The notes beneath the pieces are model-generated. The model made no database searches and had not been told where the DNA came from. It was given only the letters and a program-made list of their open reading frames with translations. A DNA stretch of 5,027 nt from Holosporales bacterium (GTDB lineage Bacteria > Pseudomonadota > Alphaproteobacteria > BNTO01), in the NCBI GenBank assembly GCA_031273545.1, contig JAISRQ010000107.1, forward strand, positions 1 through 5,027, read 5' to 3'. The position numbers and the translations under genes are program-made. How positions within the stretch are numbered: the first letter of the stretch is position 1; each line of letters opens with the position of its first letter. This document shows, piece after piece, positions 1 through 5,027 of the stretch.

Positions 1-78
1 TCTACCATTTTTAAACATTCAATCAACATTTGCGAACCGTTTGCAATAAAATACTTCCATGAATGTACAATATTTTAC

Positions 79-626
79 GTGAATATAGCTACCTTTTTAT
101 TTCTAGGATTTAGCCCTGCATTGCTCTCGATGAGATCGAAATAAAATTAGATAAATCTTACAAAGCTAAGTATAATCTTGGTGGGGACATCATTGTTGGT
201 TACCACTTTACCCCAAAAGTAATGGTTTATCTGAGTGGTGGTGTTGACGCTAAAAGATTTGAATTTCAGGAGGTTTCTGTGACAAAATCCACCAATGACG
301 GCGTGATTAATATTATAACTCTGTATGAAAAAAACGAAGCAGCAACCGTTGATGGCGTCGATTTCCCAAAAATTGAACCGAAGCTGAATACTGTTTTTTG
401 CGGCTCTGTTGGGCTGGGTGTTAGATTTTTTATGACACAACATATTTTCATTAGCGTTGAAGGAAAAGCCATGTTTGGAAGCAAGTATTCGTTTGAACAC
501 AGTGTCTGTGCGTCTACAAAGATTGGTAATGCAGCGCCAGTCAAGAGCAGAGCTCTAGTGTTTGCTGATAATAAGTACAAGTTTCGAGACTACTCCATTG
601 GGTGCGTTTTAGGGTGCAAATTTTAG
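79..626 (+). pseudogene. Outer-membrane beta-barrel protein, frameshifted near the signal peptide
   Basis: The barrel part is open from 114 to the stop at 624-626 but has no ATG, GTG or TTG before the ATG at 222. That ATG would cut off an obvious part of the protein (DEIEIKLDKSYKAKYNLGG, then DIIVGYHFTPKVMVYLSGG). A hydrophobic signal-peptide-like stretch, FLFLGFSPA, lies just upstream in a different frame, with a possible GTG start at 79. Adding one base near 121 joins them as ...FSPAFA-LDEIE, a normal signal-peptidase I site, and 548+1 nt is exactly 183 codons. Alternating hydrophobic strands (VGLGVRFFMTQHIFISVEG) and a C-terminal Phe (YSIGCVLGCKF) are typical of Gram-negative barrels; the style resembles opacity-type or rickettsial surface-antigen proteins. 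No good Shine-Dalgarno is visible. A longer original start near 46 (now ATA) is possible. Barrel class is fairly sure; the family is not. It could also be a silent donor cassette or carry a sequencing error. Confidence 0.6.
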
Positions 627-3600
627 AAATTGTTCATTTGTCAAAAAGGTCAAAATTTGACTGGTTCGGTTTTGACCTGGGTTAACACTTCAGTACAACT
701 CCTAATGAAGGACTTTTCGGCTCGTTTTCGAAGTTAAATTGTGGGACAGTCCACCTTTCGGACAATTGCTGTACATTGTCTTCATCGACAAGTTACGCAC
801 TGTCCCAATCTTCCTCATATTGGCAACCATAACAAAGATTATCCACACCAAGCTCCAATTCATCAGGAGTCAATTTTCCGTAGTTGTAAGTTAGTTCGCC
901 GTCCCCGCAAATAAAAAAGCGAACAACTTTGCAATCTTTGACAACGGCCCACGTATGAGAATCGGAAACCCTATGTGTTGCAAAAAAGTAAAAATTTGCG
1001 AAATATCCGATAGTCTTTGGTAATTTTCTAAGGTCGCCTTTATGCTTTTTTCGTCCCAGCCACAAAACGAGGAGGACAACCGTAGCCCAACCACAAACGT
1101 CCAGCCATGGATTGGCGAAGTCACAAAGACAAACTTTGAATAGTCATCATACGCAGCGTATATCCCGGCTTGCCAATTTGCTTAGCCAATTTGTTTGAGA
1201 GCATCTGCTTCTGTTTTTTCAGTTGGAATCGCAAGCCATGCGCATTTGTAGCCAAAAGTTACAGGGCTATCTAGCTTTTGAGAAAAACGATTCTTTTAAA
1301 AAATTTTTCAGTAAGTATATTCATTATCTTCGTACTAGTTTCTCATTTCCGTACTAAATCCTCCTGCTTATAATGCCGAGTGGTATCATAGCCAGCCTAA
1401 TGCTTTCAATCTCTGATGAAATTCATATGCTCCAACGCCTGTGCAGCATGTGAGGACAAGTTTCAACGCATCACTATTTCTTTCTGATCTGGTGGGAGGG
1501 AGAGCTACCACGGCTTTATCGTTGCTAGCTACGTCGCAGTAATAATCCTTCCTTATATCTTGTTGGACGAAATTTTATAAGACCATCATGTATATTGGTT
1601 GGTATTAGCACGAATTCTTTACGTAATGCTGCACCGTTTTTTTAACAAATTAACCATTATTTTTATGCACTTCTTGTGCCCTTTTTCAATTCAAACGTTA
1701 TCAGAAAAATCGAGAACACGACAATTTTCAAACATTTCTTTCGTATTTTTGCCCATCTCAGCTGCAGTTATTTTCAAAAAATCAAAGATTTTATGCTTTG
1801 AGTCTAGCAACGGAACGACATCTCGTAATCAAATAGTGGTTCAAATAAAAAATTTCCCACTTGAATATATGAATACTGGTTTACTTTATACAATGGTAAA
1901 GCAGAAGTTGTAATACTACTGTATACTACCCTTATGCCCTTTACCACTTTCGTAGTCTCTAGCTCAATTTAACCTACAATATCCATCCTGGTACGAGATA
2001 CAGTTGTATCAATCGTATTGTTCCTTCCAGTTTTCATCTAGCCGTAAAAAGACTATCCGTTCGTCAGTTCGGTGCTTGTCTTGGGCGGTACGTATAACAC
2101 CAAAAAGCGTTATTAATGTCCCTGGTTATCCAGTACAATCCAGTATGGCATTTTACGAAAAGACAACATTTTGCTACAGTGCACTGTAAACCCTAAGAAA
2201 TTGAACGTTTCTGGCTTGCTTTATCCTCGTCTTGCAGGACCCTCTGCTGCAAACAGTCCAAATTCCAGTAACTTCGTCTTGTGGTACTACTCCTAAGCCG
2301 AATTTATTCAGTCTTTCGAGTAGGTCAGCCTCCCGGGAGCCCCAAAGAAACGCAACTATTTGGGTAGTGAGTATAAAGTACTAAAGGTCATAGCATATGT
2401 TCATGCCAAAATTGGAGAAAGTCGGGCGGGAACATAGATTCATGATCATTTAAAAAATTCTCAAAATGCTCCATATCTTGCTGACGTTGAACAAGTTGCA
2501 TCACTTCAATAAGGCTATCGTGAGTTTCTACTCCACCATGTGTTTCGAGGTGTACGTCGCTACCGCCGTGTGCTTCGTTGTCATGATATACGTCGTTACT
2601 ATTGCTGTCGTGATGTACATCGCCACCATCTATTACGACGCTATTTAGATGTACGTTGCTACCATCATGAATTTCGCTATTGTAATATGATTTGCTATCA
2701 CAACGAACCAGGGGCCACAAAGATTGCGAACAAGAAACTGAAGAATCGTAAGCGTTTGTTTCCCCAAGAGGTTCGCAATCTTCTGGGGAGAGAGTATACG
2801 TCTCACTATCATAATACGTTTCGCCATCATGCGCTCCGCTATCGTAATATGTTTCGCCGTCGTAATCTGCCTCGCTATTATCATGCGCTTTGCAACAACA
2901 CCTACGCCCCACTTTGTACGCATCAAACAACATCTGAGTTCCGCCAATAGCCAATACGGAAAATATCACATAAGGCTCGACTCCTGAAAAAACTGTACTA
3001 AACGCGATCAATACGGGGGTCAAACTGGTAACCCACGGATTAGATAGGATTTTTTGAAGTGTACTGCGATTATCGTATTCTACATCGCGAAAAACTTCAG
3101 GCCATTGATATTTGCAGACAGCGCGTCCAGCTGTGTACAGACAACAAACGCCACCAGTCATTTTAACGTAATCACTACAAACAGCCCCCCTTGCGCTAAA
3201 TAAAAGGAAAAAAGAACACATAACTTTCATGGAATGATTCATAACGAGGTCTCACTGATAAAATGTCACAACAAAACAGATATACCGGGGCTCCAAAGAT
3301 TGCGGGCAAAAAAATGAATAATCGTAAGCGTTTCCGCCTAAAAAAGCCGTAATCATTTGGGGAGTGGGCGTACGCTGTAAGGCGTGTTTTCCTAAAATCA
3401 ACAACGAACACAGTGTCTCATTTCCTAAAAATCTTGGCAACCCCCGATAAAAACCTTGGAGAAAGTAGAAAACTTGGAGGGGGTGGCGTCCCTACTCAGC
3501 AAAGATTGCGGGACAGAAGATTATATTTTCCTGCCCCCAAACCCGCAATCTTTTGGGGATTGGGTTAAGAAACTGCACCGTTTTGTATGAAATGTTCTGC

Positions 3601-5027
3601 TATTATTAGCGAGAGAATTCATTATGATATGCTTTTCAGGATTGAATAAGTCAAAATCCTTTGGGAAGGTGTACGTAGGGTCCCCGATGATTGCGGATCA
3701 AAAATTGAAGAATCGCGTGCGTTTGTTGGGCTAAAAAGTCCATAATCTTTTGGTGAGTAGGTATAATGGCTTGGTTAGATAAATTAAAAAGTGGGCTAAA
3801 AAAGTCTCGTCAACTAATTGGCGACACTGTACGCAAAGCGTTCGCAGAAAAAGGCGCAGCCCTTCAGATTGACGAAATTTTTGATAGCTTGATCCAAGGC
3901 GATGTTGGAATTGAGACATCTGAAGACATATGTAATATTCTGAGAAAACAACGGTTAAATAGCGTCGATGTTGCATTACAAGAAATTGCAAAGTTAATTA
4001 CAGAAAACTTGACTCCTGCATCACAACCATTTCACGTCGAACGCGGTGACTCCACGCATGTTGTACTGGTGTCGGGCGTTAACGGCAGCGGCAAAACCAC
4101 CTCGATCGCCAAGCTCACGAAACAGTGTCTGGCGCAAGGGCTTACAGTAGAGTGGGCCGCATGCGACACCTTTCGTGCAGCTGCGGTAGAGCAACTTTGC
4201 GTGTGGGGCGAAAGGCTTAACGTCCCAGTGTATACGACTTACCCAGGGCAACGTGAAAGGGTGGACCCAGCAGCCCTCGCGTATCACGCATTTGAGCAGG
4301 CAAGGCGAAATCGCGCGGATGTTTTATTTTTAGACACAGCAGGCCGCTTACAGAACAATGAGTCTCTAATGAGGGAGCTGGGACGAGTCGCAAATGTGCT
4401 TGCCAAAGTGGATGCTACTGCCCCGCACCAGAGCTTGCTGGTAATAGACGGAACAACAGGGCAAAACGCCTACTTACAAGTGGATTTATTTAAAAGCTTT
4501 GTTCCAGTTACAGGGCTGGTTATAACAAAGCTTGATGGAACATCTAAGGCTGGCTTTCTAATTGGGTTGTATAAAAAAACGAAAATTCCAGTCGTTGCAA
4601 TTGGGGTAGGAGAACAAATGGACGATTTAAATGTTTTAGATGCACAATTGTTCGCGCAATCGCTCCTTGGGTTATAGGTGCTTGGGTTGTTAGGTGCATG
4701 TGCGTCATTGAAAAGGACCACGCCACTCTCCGCAAAAGATTACGGTTTTTTGAACCGAACAAACGTTTAGGATTCTCCAGTTTCTGGTCTGCAGTCACTT
4801 GGGGAGTGAATATATTTGGTTATAATGAACCAGGTATTGAAAAGCTTAAAAGATAAAAAAGGAAATCATTGTGACTGAAATACGTTCAGATCTCGTTCGC
4901 CTCTTCGAAGTTGCGTCATATGACCATTCATCACGAAAGCCCCCAGTCATTGGCGTAACAATAGATTCGATTGACTCGCACCAATGCAGGGATAGCTTTT
5001 GGTACTCGAAGTACCCTTGGTATGCGG

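Overview
The window looks like a chromosomal piece of a reduced alphaproteobacterial genome, probably an obligate intracellular, Rickettsiales-like bacterium. The evidence is a short FtsY without an acidic N-terminal extension, a glutamine-amidotransferase-type gene just downstream of it, several decayed genes, and a family of ~95-bp palindromic repeats, one of which lies in-frame inside a protein gene, as Rickettsia palindromic elements do. Base composition is moderately AT-rich. The lineage is an inference from gene style, not a database match.

Left part (1-2335) is a gene graveyard. A plus-strand outer-membrane beta-barrel gene (about 79-626) has its signal peptide in a different frame from its barrel. 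Facing it across a hairpin is a minus-strand gene (682-1324) that becomes one continuous 215-codon protein if two single-base losses are restored and two TAA codons are read through. Next come minus-strand coding fragments in several frames (1386-2125) that I do not recognise, and then a clear fragment of a group II intron reverse transcriptase/maturase (2170-2335).

Middle part (2335-3765) holds one intact minus-strand gene (2388-3242). It encodes an unrecognised 284-residue protein with a signal-like N-terminus, two hydrophobic segments and a long His/Asp/Ser/Gly/Tyr repeat tail. A complete palindromic element (2705-2800, 96 bp = 32 codons) sits inside the tail without breaking the frame. 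Upstream of this gene is 523 bp without a gene, containing two more complete or shortened elements, a degenerate one, and a complete one that touches the ftsY start codon.

Right part (3766-5027) is the housekeeping end: intact ftsY (SRP receptor), another palindromic element in the opposite orientation, and the 5' end of a PuuD-like glutamine amidotransferase gene cut by the window edge. The elements probably supply the ftsY ribosome binding site and part of a promoter for the amidotransferase gene.

The main candidate novelty is the palindromic element family: about six copies in 2.5 kb, with conserved termini (TATACCCACTCCCC / GGGGAGTGGGTATA), a conserved asymmetric core, and a peptide-compatible reading frame (SPKDYG...TNAYDSS...PQSL) that explains how one copy could settle inside a gene.
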